Assembly: GCF_014649855.1 (NCBI RefSeq)
Contig: NZ_BMTV01000046.1
Location: 1-46,407 of the forward strand
Reading direction: 5' to 3'
Length of the DNA: 46,407 nt
DNA from: Streptomyces roseolus
GTDB taxonomy: Bacteria > Actinomycetota > Actinomycetes > Streptomycetales > Streptomycetaceae
In this document: one piece after another, positions 1 through 8,700 of the stretch
How positions within the stretch are numbered: position 1 is the stretch's first letter
Layout of the letters: each line of letters starts with the position of its first letter
Translations under genes and position numbers: made by a program
The notes under the pieces: model-generated
What the model was told of the DNA's origin: nothing
What the model saw: only the letters and a program-made list of their open reading frames with translations
Databases searched by the model: none

Positions 1-333
1 CCTTCCGGGGAGGTTTCACCGGCACGAGGCCAGATCGCGTTCGGACATTCGTCCCTTTCACCCTCCATTCGGCGCGATCGCGGAGAGGGATTGCTCACGG
101 GTCGCGCCACTCCTCACAGGGCGGATGCCGCCGTCGACGCGCGGGCGCGGGCGGTGCGCCGGCTCGTGGACCGGGCGCGTCGCCCGCCCCCCTTACGCCT
201 GCCGCGGACTCGCTTCCGTCGGAGGTGATGCGGGCTTCGCCAGGGGACGGGACCCCGGCCGTGGGAGCGGCGGGCCCGGTGCGCGCACCCCGCGGGAATG
301 CGCGCACCGGGCGTTCCGCCGTGGGCGGCGTGG
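1..333. other. intergenic, left edge
   Basis: No gene is supported here. The open frames run through GC-rich DNA without a recognisable product. Apart from the terminator-like hairpin at 274-312, I see nothing that can be named. Confidence 0.5.
274..312 (-). terminator. hairpin terminator after alpha-glucosidase
   Basis: A perfect 13-bp inverted repeat (GCCCGGTGCGCGC and its complement) surrounds a 13-nt loop, about 20 bp past the stop codon of the alpha-glucosidase gene. There is no T-run, which is common for actinomycete terminators. Confidence 0.7.
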
Positions 334-1938
334 TCAGGTACGCAGCCAGACGGCGGTGTCCGGGGGGAGGGTGCCGTCCGCCGGCAGCTCGTCGCTGGCC
401 AGCAGGACGGCGGCGTGCGGCGGGAGTGGCACGGGGTCGCCGGAGAGGTTGACGGCACAGAGGAGGTCCTCCGCGCGGCTGAAGGCCAGCACTCCCTCGG
501 GCGACGGCAGCCAGCTCAGGGCGCCGTCTCCGAGCGCGGACTCGGCCCTGCGCAGCTCCAGCGCCGTGCGGTAGAGGCTGAGCATCGATCCGGGGTCGGC
601 GTTCTGCCGGTCGACGGCGTAGCGGGCCCAGTCGGCGGGCTGCGGCAGCCAGGGTTCCGTACCGGTTCCGAATCCGTACGACGGGGCTTCGGCCTCCCAG
701 GGCAGGGGGACGCGGCAGCCGTCGCGGCCGGGGTCGACGCCCTCGGAGCGGAAGTGCATGGGGTCCTGGATGCGGTCCAGCGGGATGTCCGCCTCGGGCA
801 GGCCCAGTTCCTCGCCCTGGTAGAGGTAGACGGAGCCGGGGAGGGCGAGGGTGAGGAGGGCGGCGGCGCGGGCGCGGCGGGTGCCGAGCTCCAGGTCGGT
901 GGGGGTGCCGAAGCGCTTGGCGGCGAAGTCGAAGCCGGTGTCCTCACGGCCGTACCGGGTGACGGTCCGGGTGACGTCGTGGTTGCAGAGCACCCAGGTG
1001 GCGGGGGCGTGGACGGGGGCGTGTTCGGCGAGGGTGGAGTCGATGGTGCGGCGCAGCCGCTCCGGGTCCCAGGGGCAGGCGAGGAAGTTGAAGTTGAAGG
1101 CGGTGTGGAGTTCGTCGGGGCGGAGGTAGCGGGCGAAGCGTTCGGCGTCGGGGAGCCAGACCTCGCCGACGAAGACGCCGCCGTACTCGTCGGCGATCGC
1201 CCGCCAGGAGCGGTAGACGTCGTGGATCTCGTCGAGGTCGACGTACGGGTGGGGGTCGACGCCCTCGGTGAAGTCGCGGAGCTCGGGGTCCTTGGTGAGG
1301 AGGGCGGCGGAGTCGATGCGGACGCCGGCGACGCCGCGTTCGAACCAGAAGCGCAGGACGTCCTCGTGTTCGCGGCGGACGTCGGGGTGGGCCCAGTTGA
1401 GGTCGGGCTGTTCGGGGGTGAAGAGATGGAGGTACCACTCGCCGTCGGGAACGCGGGTCCAGGTGGTGCCGGAGAACTGGGACGGCCAGTCGTTGGGCGG
1501 GAGTTCGCCGTGTTCGCCGCGGCCGGGCCGGAAGTGGAAGCGGGCGCGCTCGGGGCTGCCGGGGCCGGCGGCCAGGGCCTCGCGGAACCAGGCGTGCTGG
1601 TCGGAGACGTGGTTGGGGACGATGTCGACGATGACGCGCAGGCCGAGTTCGGCGGCCTCGGCGATGAGCTTCTCGGCCTCGTCGAGGGTGCCGAAGGCGG
1701 GGTCGATGGCGCGGTAGTCGGCGACGTCGTAACCGCCGTCGACCATCGGGGAGGCGTACCAGGGGGTGAACCAGACCGCGTCGACGCCGAGTTCGGCGAG
1801 ATGGGACAGTCTCGTCCGGACGCCCGCGAGGTCACCGGTGCCGTCGCCGTCGCCGTCGGCGAAGCTACGTGGGTACACCTGGTAGATGACGGCGTCGCGC
1901 CACCAGTCGTCGGTGCGGGGCGGATGAGGGGCTGCCAC
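334..1938 (-). CDS. GH13 alpha-glucosidase (cytoplasmic)
   Basis: A 534-residue glycoside hydrolase family 13 enzyme of the oligo-1,6-glucosidase/alpha-glucosidase type, releasing glucose from short alpha-glucosides. The N-terminus WWRDAVIYQVYPRSF is typical of the family. Conserved regions visible are DIVPNH (105-110), GVRID with the nucleophile Asp209, GEVW with the acid/base Glu259, and NHD with Asp321. No signal peptide is present, so it should act inside the cell. The GTG start at 1938 has AAAGGA upstream. It is the last gene of a solute-binding protein, permease, permease, glucosidase series on one strand, so its likely job is to hydrolyse imported oligosaccharides. Linkage preference (alpha-1,3 versus alpha-1,4 or -1,6) cannot be read from sequence; nigero-oligosaccharide cleavage is inferred from the GH87 neighbours. 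Confidence 0.93.
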   Translation of the reverse strand: MAAPHPPRTDDWWRDAVIYQVYPRSFADGDGDGTGDLAGVRTRLSHLAELGVDAVWFTPWYASPMVDGGYDVADYRAIDPAFGTLDEAEKLIAEAAELGLRVIVDIVPNHVSDQHAWFREALAAGPGSPERARFHFRPGRGEHGELPPNDWPSQFSGTTWTRVPDGEWYLHLFTPEQPDLNWAHPDVRREHEDVLRFWFERGVAGVRIDSAALLTKDPELRDFTEGVDPHPYVDLDEIHDVYRSWRAIADEYGGVFVGEVWLPDAERFARYLRPDELHTAFNFNFLACPWDPERLRRTIDSTLAEHAPVHAPATWVLCNHDVTRTVTRYGREDTGFDFAAKRFGTPTDLELGTRRARAAALLTLALPGSVYLYQGEELGLPEADIPLDRIQDPMHFRSEGVDPGRDGCRVPLPWEAEAPSYGFGTGTEPWLPQPADWARYAVDRQNADPGSMLSLYRTALELRRAESALGDGALSWLPSPEGVLAFSRAEDLLCAVNLSGDPVPLPPHAAVLLASDELPADGTLPPDTAVWLRT

Positions 1939-2059
1939 GGGGCGTTCCTTTCGGGCAGGGCGGTTCTTCGCCGCCGGCCCTGACGGCGGGGCGGCGGGTG
2001 GGCCGACGGCGAAGGCTTATGGGGTACGGGCTCGTGATCGGCAGGGGCTCGGGGCTCGG

Positions 2060-2935
2060 TCAGCCCTTGAGTCCGCCGGCGGTCAGGCCGCTCATGATGT
2101 TGCGCTGGAAGACCAGGAAGATCAGCAGCGTGGGGACGGAGGCGATGGTCAGGGCGGCGATGAGGACGTTGACCGGGACGCCGTTGGACAGGGAGTAGAT
2201 GCCGACGTTGAGCGTCTGCTTCGACGGGTCGGGGAGGGTGAGCATCGGCCAGAGGAAGTCCTTCCACACCCCTACGACCGCGAAGATCGAGACCACGCCG
2301 AGGATCGGGCGGGAGATCGGAAGCACGATCGACCACAGGACCCGCAGGGGCGAGGCCCCGTCCATCGACGCGGCGTCGAGCAGCTCCTTCGGGATGGAGT
2401 CGAAGAACCGCTTCAGCAGGAAGATGTTGAAGGCGTTGGTGACGGCCGGCAGCCAGATCGCCCACGGTGAGTTCAGCAGGTTCCGCTCGATGACGGGCAC
2501 GTCGAGCACGGTGAGGTACTGCGGCACGACGAGGACGGTCGCCGGGATCATCAGCGTGGCGAGCATCATGCCGAGGATGGCCTTGCCGAAGACGGGCCGC
2601 AGCTTCGAGAGCGAGTACGCGGCCGCCACGTCGAGGACGAGCTGGAAGGCGAGCGCTCCGAAGGCGTAGTAGAGGGTGTTGAAGAGGAGGGTGGCGAGGT
2701 CCATGACCTCCCAGGCCCGTGTGTAGTTCTCCGGCTCGAACGATTCGGGCACCAGGGTCGGCGGTGTCGCGATGACTTCCTGGGCGTCCTTGAAGCCGCT
2801 GGACACGAGCCAGTACAGGGGGCCCAGGAAGACCAGGGTGAACAGGAGGACGACGACGGCGAAGACGGTCCAGTACAGGGCCTTGCCGCGGGGCCTGGCG
2901 AGGACGGCCGGCGAGATGAGCGTGCGTGTGGACAT
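2060..2935 (-). CDS. ABC sugar permease, MalG type
   Basis: A 291-residue inner-membrane permease of the carbohydrate-uptake (CUT1) family. It has about six hydrophobic segments, the first near residues 20-42. The cytoplasmic EAA loop is clear: ELLDAASMDGASPLRVLWSIVLP, with the conserved Gly about residue 195, is where the ATPase subunit docks. The C-terminus (MSGLTAGGLKG) is typical of MalG-like subunits. It starts 15 bp after the stop of the MalF-type gene and is presumably co-transcribed with it. No ATPase gene is linked; in Streptomyces such transporters commonly share the multi-purpose ATPase MsiK encoded elsewhere, so that is the likely partner. Confidence 0.93.
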   Translation of the reverse strand: MSTRTLISPAVLARPRGKALYWTVFAVVVLLFTLVFLGPLYWLVSSGFKDAQEVIATPPTLVPESFEPENYTRAWEVMDLATLLFNTLYYAFGALAFQLVLDVAAAYSLSKLRPVFGKAILGMMLATLMIPATVLVVPQYLTVLDVPVIERNLLNSPWAIWLPAVTNAFNIFLLKRFFDSIPKELLDAASMDGASPLRVLWSIVLPISRPILGVVSIFAVVGVWKDFLWPMLTLPDPSKQTLNVGIYSLSNGVPVNVLIAALTIASVPTLLIFLVFQRNIMSGLTAGGLKG

Positions 2936-2950
2936 GACGGGTCTCCGGTC

Positions 2951-3916
2951 CTACTCGTCCTCGGCGCGGCTGAGCTTGACGTACACCGCCGAGAATCCGG
3001 CCAGGAGCACGAGCAGGAGCAGGCCGAGCGCCGCCGCGGCACCGTAGTCGTTGAAGTTGAAGGCGTACTGGTAGATCAGGTGGACGACGGTCGTGGTCGA
3101 CCCCTCGGGTCCCGCGCCGCCCGTGAGCAGGAACGGCTCCACGAAGACCTGCATCGTGGCGATGACCTGCATGAGCGCCATCAGCGACAGGATGAGACGG
3201 GTCTGCGGGATGGTGACGTGCCAGATCTTGCGGAGCAGGCCGGCGCCGTCGAGCTCGGCGGCCTCGTACAGCTCGCCGGGGATGGACTGGAGCGCGGCGA
3301 GGTAGATCAGGGTGGCGCCGCCCATGTTCATCCAGGTGGAGGCGATGACGACGGCGAGCATCGAGATGTCCGGGTCCTGCAGCCACTGCTGCTCGGGCAG
3401 GCCGATCGAGGTGAACAGTTCGTTGAGGAGGCCGTAACCGGGGTCGTACAGGTACTTGAAGAGGAGGACCGAGGCGACCGGCGGCAGCATGACGGGCAGG
3501 TACACGAGCAGCCGCAGGTAGCCCTGGCCGTGCCGGAACTCGTTGATGACGACCGCGACGAGGAAGGGCACCGCGAAGCCGAGGACCAGTGCGAGGAGCG
3601 TGAACAGCCCGGTGTTCCCCCATGCCTGCCAGAACGCGGGGTCGTTGAACACCGTCACGAGGTTGTCGAACCCGACCCAGTCGGTCCGGCCGTTCTCGGT
3701 CTTCTGGAAGGCGAGGAAGAACTCCCGGACCATCGGGTACCAGGAGAAGACGCCGAAGCACAGGACCGCGCCGATGAGGAACCCGTGGGCGGTGAGGTTC
3801 CGCTTCAGGTTCCTGGCGAACCGGCCGGCGGGAGGTACGGATCCCGCCCCGCTCGGCGGGGAGGGGCGCGGGGGTCCCGCCTTGCTCGGGGTCGGGGTCA
3901 TGCTGGGGGCCGACAT
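2951..3916 (-). CDS. ABC sugar permease, MalF type
   Basis: A 321-residue CUT1-family permease, partner of the MalG-type subunit just downstream. I chose the ATG at 3916 because GAGGAGA lies just upstream; a longer frame to 4000 exists but has an implausible N-terminus. After a Pro/Ser-rich cytoplasmic tail (about 40 residues) come about six membrane segments. The EAA loop ELYEAAELDGAGLLRKIWHVTIP is intact. The gene follows the solute-binding lipoprotein across an intercistronic hairpin. The substrate is inferred from context as an alpha-linked gluco-oligosaccharide. Confidence 0.92.
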   Translation of the reverse strand: MSAPSMTPTPSKAGPPRPSPPSGAGSVPPAGRFARNLKRNLTAHGFLIGAVLCFGVFSWYPMVREFFLAFQKTENGRTDWVGFDNLVTVFNDPAFWQAWGNTGLFTLLALVLGFAVPFLVAVVINEFRHGQGYLRLLVYLPVMLPPVASVLLFKYLYDPGYGLLNELFTSIGLPEQQWLQDPDISMLAVVIASTWMNMGGATLIYLAALQSIPGELYEAAELDGAGLLRKIWHVTIPQTRLILSLMALMQVIATMQVFVEPFLLTGGAGPEGSTTTVVHLIYQYAFNFNDYGAAAALGLLLLVLLAGFSAVYVKLSRAEDE

Positions 3917-3969
3917 CGTCTCTCCTCGGTACTGTCTGCCGGTTTCGGGGCCCGGGAGCGCCGGGTGGT

Positions 3970-4002
3970 GGGTGCGCGCCGGTCCGTGGGGGACCGGCAC
4001 CC
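3970..4002 (-). other. intercistronic stem-loop
   Basis: GCCGGTCC (3978-3985) and GGACCGGC (3991-3998) form an 8-bp stem with a 5-nt loop, and flanking GGGT/ACCC can extend it. It sits between the binding-protein gene and the permease genes. Such hairpins often let the binding protein be made in excess over the permeases by protecting the upstream mRNA; that role is inferred here. Confidence 0.5.
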
Positions 4003-4036
4003 GGGTGGGACGGGCGCCCGCCCCACCCGGACCCGC

Positions 4037-5455
4037 TCACTGGTGGGCGAGGATCTGGTTGACCTGCGCCTCGGCGGTGGAGAGGAGCTTGTCGACGTCG
4101 GCGTCCTTGTTGGTGAGGAGGCCCGACATCACGTTGTCGAGGATCTTGTAGACCTCCTGGGCCTTCGGCGGCTCGGCCTTGCCCGCGACGGGGTTGTCCA
4201 TGAAGGCCTTGAAGTTCTCGACCGGCATGGTGGCGTGCTCCACGCGGGCGGCGTCGTCCTTCGTCTTGGACCCGTTCAGCCAGAAGTTGGGCTGCGGGAT
4301 GCCGACCGGGAGGCCGTCGGCCTTGGTGCGGGCCCAGTCGAACTGGCCCTTGCCGACGGTGAGGTTCTTGAAGTTGAGCCAGGCGACGGCGGCCTTGATC
4401 TTGTCGGGCGAGATGCCCTTCTTGACCATGTAGTTGTTGCCGCCGGCGAGGGTGTTCTTGCCGCCGGGGATGGGGCCCATGCCGAAGTTCTCGTACTTCG
4501 CGCCGAGTTGCTGGACCATGTAGGCGATGTCGTCGGGGGCGGCGAGGAACATGCCGAGCTTGTCGGTGGCGATCTGCTTCTGGAGGTCGCCCCACTTGAG
4601 CAGCTGGGTCTTGCCCATGGAGTCGTCCTCCCAGCGCATGGCGTGGAGGTTCCTCGCGACCTGCTTGCCGAGCTCGTTGTTGAAGGCGGCCTTGGTGCCG
4701 CTCGCGTCGACGACGTCGCCGCCGAGGCTGTACATCTGGGCGGTGAAGTGCCAGCCGCCGGTGTTGCCGGCGGAGTACTCGCCGAAGCCGGCGATCCCGT
4801 CGCCGAGGGCGGCGATCTTCTTGGCGGCGGCGCGGACCTCGTCCCAGGTGCGCGGCGGGGCGTCGGGATTCAGTCCGGCGTCCTTGAAGAGCTTGCGGTT
4901 GATCAGCAGGCCCATCGTGTAGTTGCTGGTGGGCAGGCCGTAGAGGTTGCCCTGGTGCCTGAGGGAGTCGAGGACGTTCGGGTCGATGTCCTTGAGGAGC
5001 GGGACGGTCTTGGGGCTGACGTAGGCGCTGATGTCGGCGGCGCCGTCCTCGGCGAGGACCTGCGGCAGGTCGGTGAAGTAGGTGTAGAAGACGTCCGGCT
5101 GGGACTTGGCCTTGAGCATGGCGGTGAAGCGCGGGGGCTCCAGGCACTGGCCGGGGGTGGAGCGGCCCTCGATGGTGACGTTCGGGTAGGTCTTGTTGAA
5201 CTCGGCGACGTCCTCCTTCCACTCCTTGAGCTCGGCCGCCTTCGCCGCGGGCGGCATGCAGTCGATGGTGAGCGTCACCTTGGTCTTGGGGTCGAGCGGG
5301 ATCGTCGGGTCGGACGAACCGTTCTGCTGGGCTCCGTCGCCGCCGTCGTCACCGCTGCTGCTCGTGCCGCAGGCGGCGAGCGCGGTCAGCGACAGGGCGG
5401 AGACGAGGGTGATCGCGGCGGCACGACGGCTGCGGCGGAACCGGGCACTTCTCAT
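4037..5455 (-). CDS. extracellular sugar-binding lipoprotein
   Basis: A 472-residue solute-binding protein of the CUT1 (MalE-like, SBP_bac_1) type. The ATG at 5455 gives a twin-Arg-rich n-region, a hydrophobic core and the lipobox LAAC with the lipidated Cys29, followed by a Ser/Gly/Asp-rich linker. GAAGGGG precedes the start. The mature part has typical features, including QPDVFYTYFTDL, a GNLYGLPTSN loop, GDGIAGFGEYSAG and GMFLAAPDD. It should be anchored on the outer face of the membrane and deliver gluco-oligosaccharides to the two permeases. It heads the transporter operon, and the 18-bp palindrome about 110 bp upstream is a plausible operator for the linked LacI regulator. Ligand identity is inferred from neighbours only. 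Confidence 0.93.
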   Translation of the reverse strand: MRSARFRRSRRAAAITLVSALSLTALAACGTSSSGDDGGDGAQQNGSSDPTIPLDPKTKVTLTIDCMPPAAKAAELKEWKEDVAEFNKTYPNVTIEGRSTPGQCLEPPRFTAMLKAKSQPDVFYTYFTDLPQVLAEDGAADISAYVSPKTVPLLKDIDPNVLDSLRHQGNLYGLPTSNYTMGLLINRKLFKDAGLNPDAPPRTWDEVRAAAKKIAALGDGIAGFGEYSAGNTGGWHFTAQMYSLGGDVVDASGTKAAFNNELGKQVARNLHAMRWEDDSMGKTQLLKWGDLQKQIATDKLGMFLAAPDDIAYMVQQLGAKYENFGMGPIPGGKNTLAGGNNYMVKKGISPDKIKAAVAWLNFKNLTVGKGQFDWARTKADGLPVGIPQPNFWLNGSKTKDDAARVEHATMPVENFKAFMDNPVAGKAEPPKAQEVYKILDNVMSGLLTNKDADVDKLLSTAEAQVNQILAHQ

Positions 5456-5565
5456 GGGTGGACCCCTTCGGGCATGAACGAGAGGAGCGATGCGTGAAGC
5501 GTGGAGCTCGCCCACGGCCTGTGAACTTCGTGGGGTGCGGCACACTCAATCACCACCAACAAGTG

Positions 5566-5583
5566 AACGCAAGATCTCGCGTT
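5566..5583. promoter_or_regulatory. 18-bp palindromic operator candidate
   Basis: AACGCAAGATCTCGCGTT is a dyad with a single non-complementary pair (positions 6 and 13). An even-length palindrome of this size with a central symmetric core is what LacI/GalR regulators bind. The only such regulator in the window is at 14568-15578, and AACGCAA recurs immediately upstream of that gene (15580-15586). Binding itself is inferred. Confidence 0.6.
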
Positions 5584-5603
5584 GATTTCGTAATTGCCTG
5601 ACA

Positions 5604-5621
5604 GAGACGCGTAATCGTCTC
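5604..5621. repeat. inverted repeat GAGACG-N6-CGTCTC
   Basis: Perfect 6-bp arms with a 6-bp spacer, 20 bp upstream of the 18-bp palindrome in the transporter promoter region. It may be a second regulator site or chance. Confidence 0.35.
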
Positions 5622-5720
5622 GTGACCCATGCGCATCGAAGCGACGTTCCCCTGCTGGGCGGGCTTGTGCGCACCCGTACCGCGCGCACCGCGCCCTTCG
5701 CCCCGGGGGGACGCGCAAGG

Positions 5721-5758
5721 GCCGGCGCAGGGGCTCACGGAGGAGGCCCTGCGCCGGC
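5721..5758 (-). terminator. hairpin terminator after GH87 gene 1
   Basis: GCCGGCGCAGGG (5721-5732) pairs perfectly with CCCTGCGCCGGC (5747-5758) across a 14-nt loop, about 37 bp beyond the stop codon. It suggests the glucanase is transcribed separately from the transporter genes. Confidence 0.7.
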
Positions 5759-5795
5759 TGGTGGTGCCTCCGGGGGACGCCGGAGGGAGGGGTGG

Positions 5796-8700
5796 CTACG
5801 GGTTGACGTTGATCTTGAAGGTGGAGGTGGTGTTGCGGACGTCGACGGCGTTGCCGCTCATCCGCAGCCCGTTGAAGGTGACCTCACCGACGGCCGGACC
5901 CTGGCCCGACTCGGGCATCTCGTTGGCCCAGAGACCGAAGCCGGACTTGGCGTCCCAGGCGTCGCCGCTCCTGCGGGCCCCGGTGACGGAGATGTCGGTG
6001 AGGACGGTGTCCTTGATCGGGAACTGCGGCTGTCCGCCGACGTAGTTCGTCTGGAACATGATGCCGCTGTAGGTGGGGTCGACGATGTCGACGTGGTTCA
6101 CCCGGATGCCCTGGAACACCTTGGAGGCGGAGAAGAGCCACATGCCGGGGAAGGTCTGGTTGCCCCAGAAGTGGCCGCCGGAGCGGACGATCGAGATGTT
6201 CTCCAGCGTCGTCGGCTCGGTTCCGAAGCCGTTCATCGCGTAGCCGAAGTCCAGCGAGGAGATGGTGACGCCGGAGTACACCAGGGTGTCCGCGATGTGG
6301 ATGTTACGGAAGGTGTTGCTGTAACCGCCGTAGACGGCCACGCCCGCCGCCCGCCAGGTCAGCGTGCTGGTCAGGTTCTCGTAGACGTTGTTCTTCATGT
6401 CGGCGCCGCCGGCGTCGATCGCGGAGAACAGCGCGAAGCTGTCGTCACCGGTCGCCCGGGCGTCGTTGTTGACGACGTGGTTGTCCGTGGAACCGTTGGT
6501 CATGTTGATGCCGTCGGCGAACATGTTCCGGATCCGGGAGTTCTTGATCGTGATCCGGTCGGTGTTGGCGCCCCAGTAGAGGCACACCATGTGCTCGGTC
6601 CAGATGTCGTCGATCTCCATGTCGGTCACGTTGGCGAAGTCGAAGACCTTGCCGGGACCGTCGATGCGCGAGGTGTAGTTGCCGAAGTAGGCGAAGCCGC
6701 GGAAGGACGAGCCCTTGGCCGCCGCCTCGGCGCGGAAGCCCACGTCGGTGTTGTTCTGCGCGGCCGGCGCGTGGAACTTCGTGTACCAGGGGCCGGCGCC
6801 CACGACCTGGACCGGCTTGCCGTAGACCTGGAACTTGCTCGACGTCTGGTAGTCGCCGGGCGGCAGGTAGACGCCGACGAGCTTGCCGGTGGAGTCCATG
6901 CGGACCTTGTCGAGGGCGTTCTGGACGTCCTGCTGGCCGAAGCCGGCGGGGACGGCGTACGCGGCGGGATCCGGGTTGGCGACCGGTGCGACCTGCTCCA
7001 GGTCGACGAAGTCGATCGCGTAGTTCGCCGCGGTGTTGGCGGCGTCCTTCTGGAGTCGGATCCTGCTGCCCGCCGGGACGGTCTCGCCGAGCATCAGGTG
7101 CGCCTCGTCGTAGATGTGGCGCGGGCCGCCGGCCGACGGAGCGTTCCCGGGGGCCGTCTCGGCGCCGTACAGCCACGCGTACTTCGAGGTCAGCGGCAGG
7201 GCCTTCTTGAACACGCCGTCGACGTACACGTTGATCGTCGAGTCGGTGCCGCCTCCTCCGGGGGCGTCCGGGACGGAGAAGCGGGTGACCAGGGTGTTGG
7301 TGGAGGCCCGGGTGGTGAACTCGACGTACTCGCCGGTCGCGTCCAGGTTGACCGCCTTGCGGCCGGACGCCTCGCCCGCGATGTCGCCCACCGTGCGGTT
7401 GGGCCCGACGACGGTCGCGCCGCCGCCCGGGGTGCCGTCCTCCGCCTCGTACGTGTCGTACGGCATGTTCGCGCCGCGTCCGACGAAGAGCGGCTGGCTG
7501 GAGCTGTTGTTGACGCGCTTGACCGGCAGCTCGCCGGCGTCGTCGGCGAGGACCGTCCGCACGGTGTACGAGCCGTCGGCGGCGGTCCACGGCCCGAGGT
7601 TCACCACGGTCGAGGCGCCCGCGGCGAGGCTGCCGCTGTAGGAGCCGGTCAGGGTCCTGACGGTGGCGCCCTGCTTGTCGAGCAGGTTCAGGGTGACGCC
7701 GTGGCTGCCCGCGGACGTGGCCTGGTTGCCCTGGTTCCTGACCGTCGCCCTGAAGGAGACGGTGTCCCCCGCGGTCGGGCTGGACGGCGTGGTCGTGACC
7801 GAGGCGGTGACCACGTCGGGGCTGGTGACCGCCTTGACCACCAGCGGGGTGGGGCTGGTGTGGGTGTTGTTCGTCTCGTTCTGCTCGACGACCGCGTTCG
7901 CCTCGTCCGCGACCGCGCTCAGCTCGTACGAGCCGGCCTCCCGCGCTCCGACGGAGGCGCTGACGGTGGTCTGCGCACCGGCGGCCAGGGCGCCGACCTG
8001 GGCGGTGGCGACCTTGGTGCCGCCGAGGCGCAGGGCGACGGCGCTGGCCGGAGCGGCCGCGGGGCCGCTGTTGCGGACGGTGGCGCTGACGGTGATCTGG
8101 TCCGACTCGACGGGAGCGGCCGGCGTCGTGGTCAGACCGATCACCTCCAGGTCCGGATTGGGGGCGGGCACCCCGATGACCTGGAACTCCGCGAGCTGGC
8201 CCGCCGAGGAGCCCGAGTTGGCCGTGAACCTCAGCTGCACGTCGGCGACGCGCGCGGTCACCGGCACGGTCGCGGTGTTGCCGCCGGCCGGATCGAAGGC
8301 GTAGCTCTTCGCGGGGACCAGGCTCGTGAAGCCCGTCGCGTTCTGCTCGCGGCCGAGGACCTCGACGGTCTGGGTGCGCGCGCCCCACGCGGTGTCGGGG
8401 CTGAGCTTCAGGACGAGGCGGTCGAGGTCGGCGTTGGCGCCGAGCTTGACGGTGAGGGTGTTCGGGTAGCTGCCGCCCGCGCCCTCCCAGTAGGTGCCGG
8501 TGTTGTTGTCGTTGGCGTTCGCCGCGACGAAGCTGTGGACCGTCGAGGACGCGCTGATCGCCTTGCCGACGGCCAGGTTGGATCCGGTGGAGCCGCTGCC
8601 GTTGCGGGTGACGGAGTTGCTGTTGCCCGACTGGTTGCCGGCGGCGTCCTTGGCCCGTACGTGGTAGGTGACCGTCTGGCCTGCCGGGCGGCTGTCGGTG

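Larger units (their letters stand above)
5456..5720 (-). promoter_or_regulatory. transporter operon promoter region
   Basis: This stretch separates the binding-protein start from the end of the GH87 gene's terminator. It is noticeably more AT-rich than its surroundings between about 5535 and 5625 and contains two inverted repeats (5566-5583 and 5604-5621). No convincing -35/-10 pair could be fixed. Confidence 0.55.

Noticed and set aside
516..5222. A 1568-codon open frame on the minus strand
   Set aside because: It runs in another frame through three genes with clear homology, has Arg/Pro/Ala-rich low-complexity content, and is produced by GC-rich third positions.
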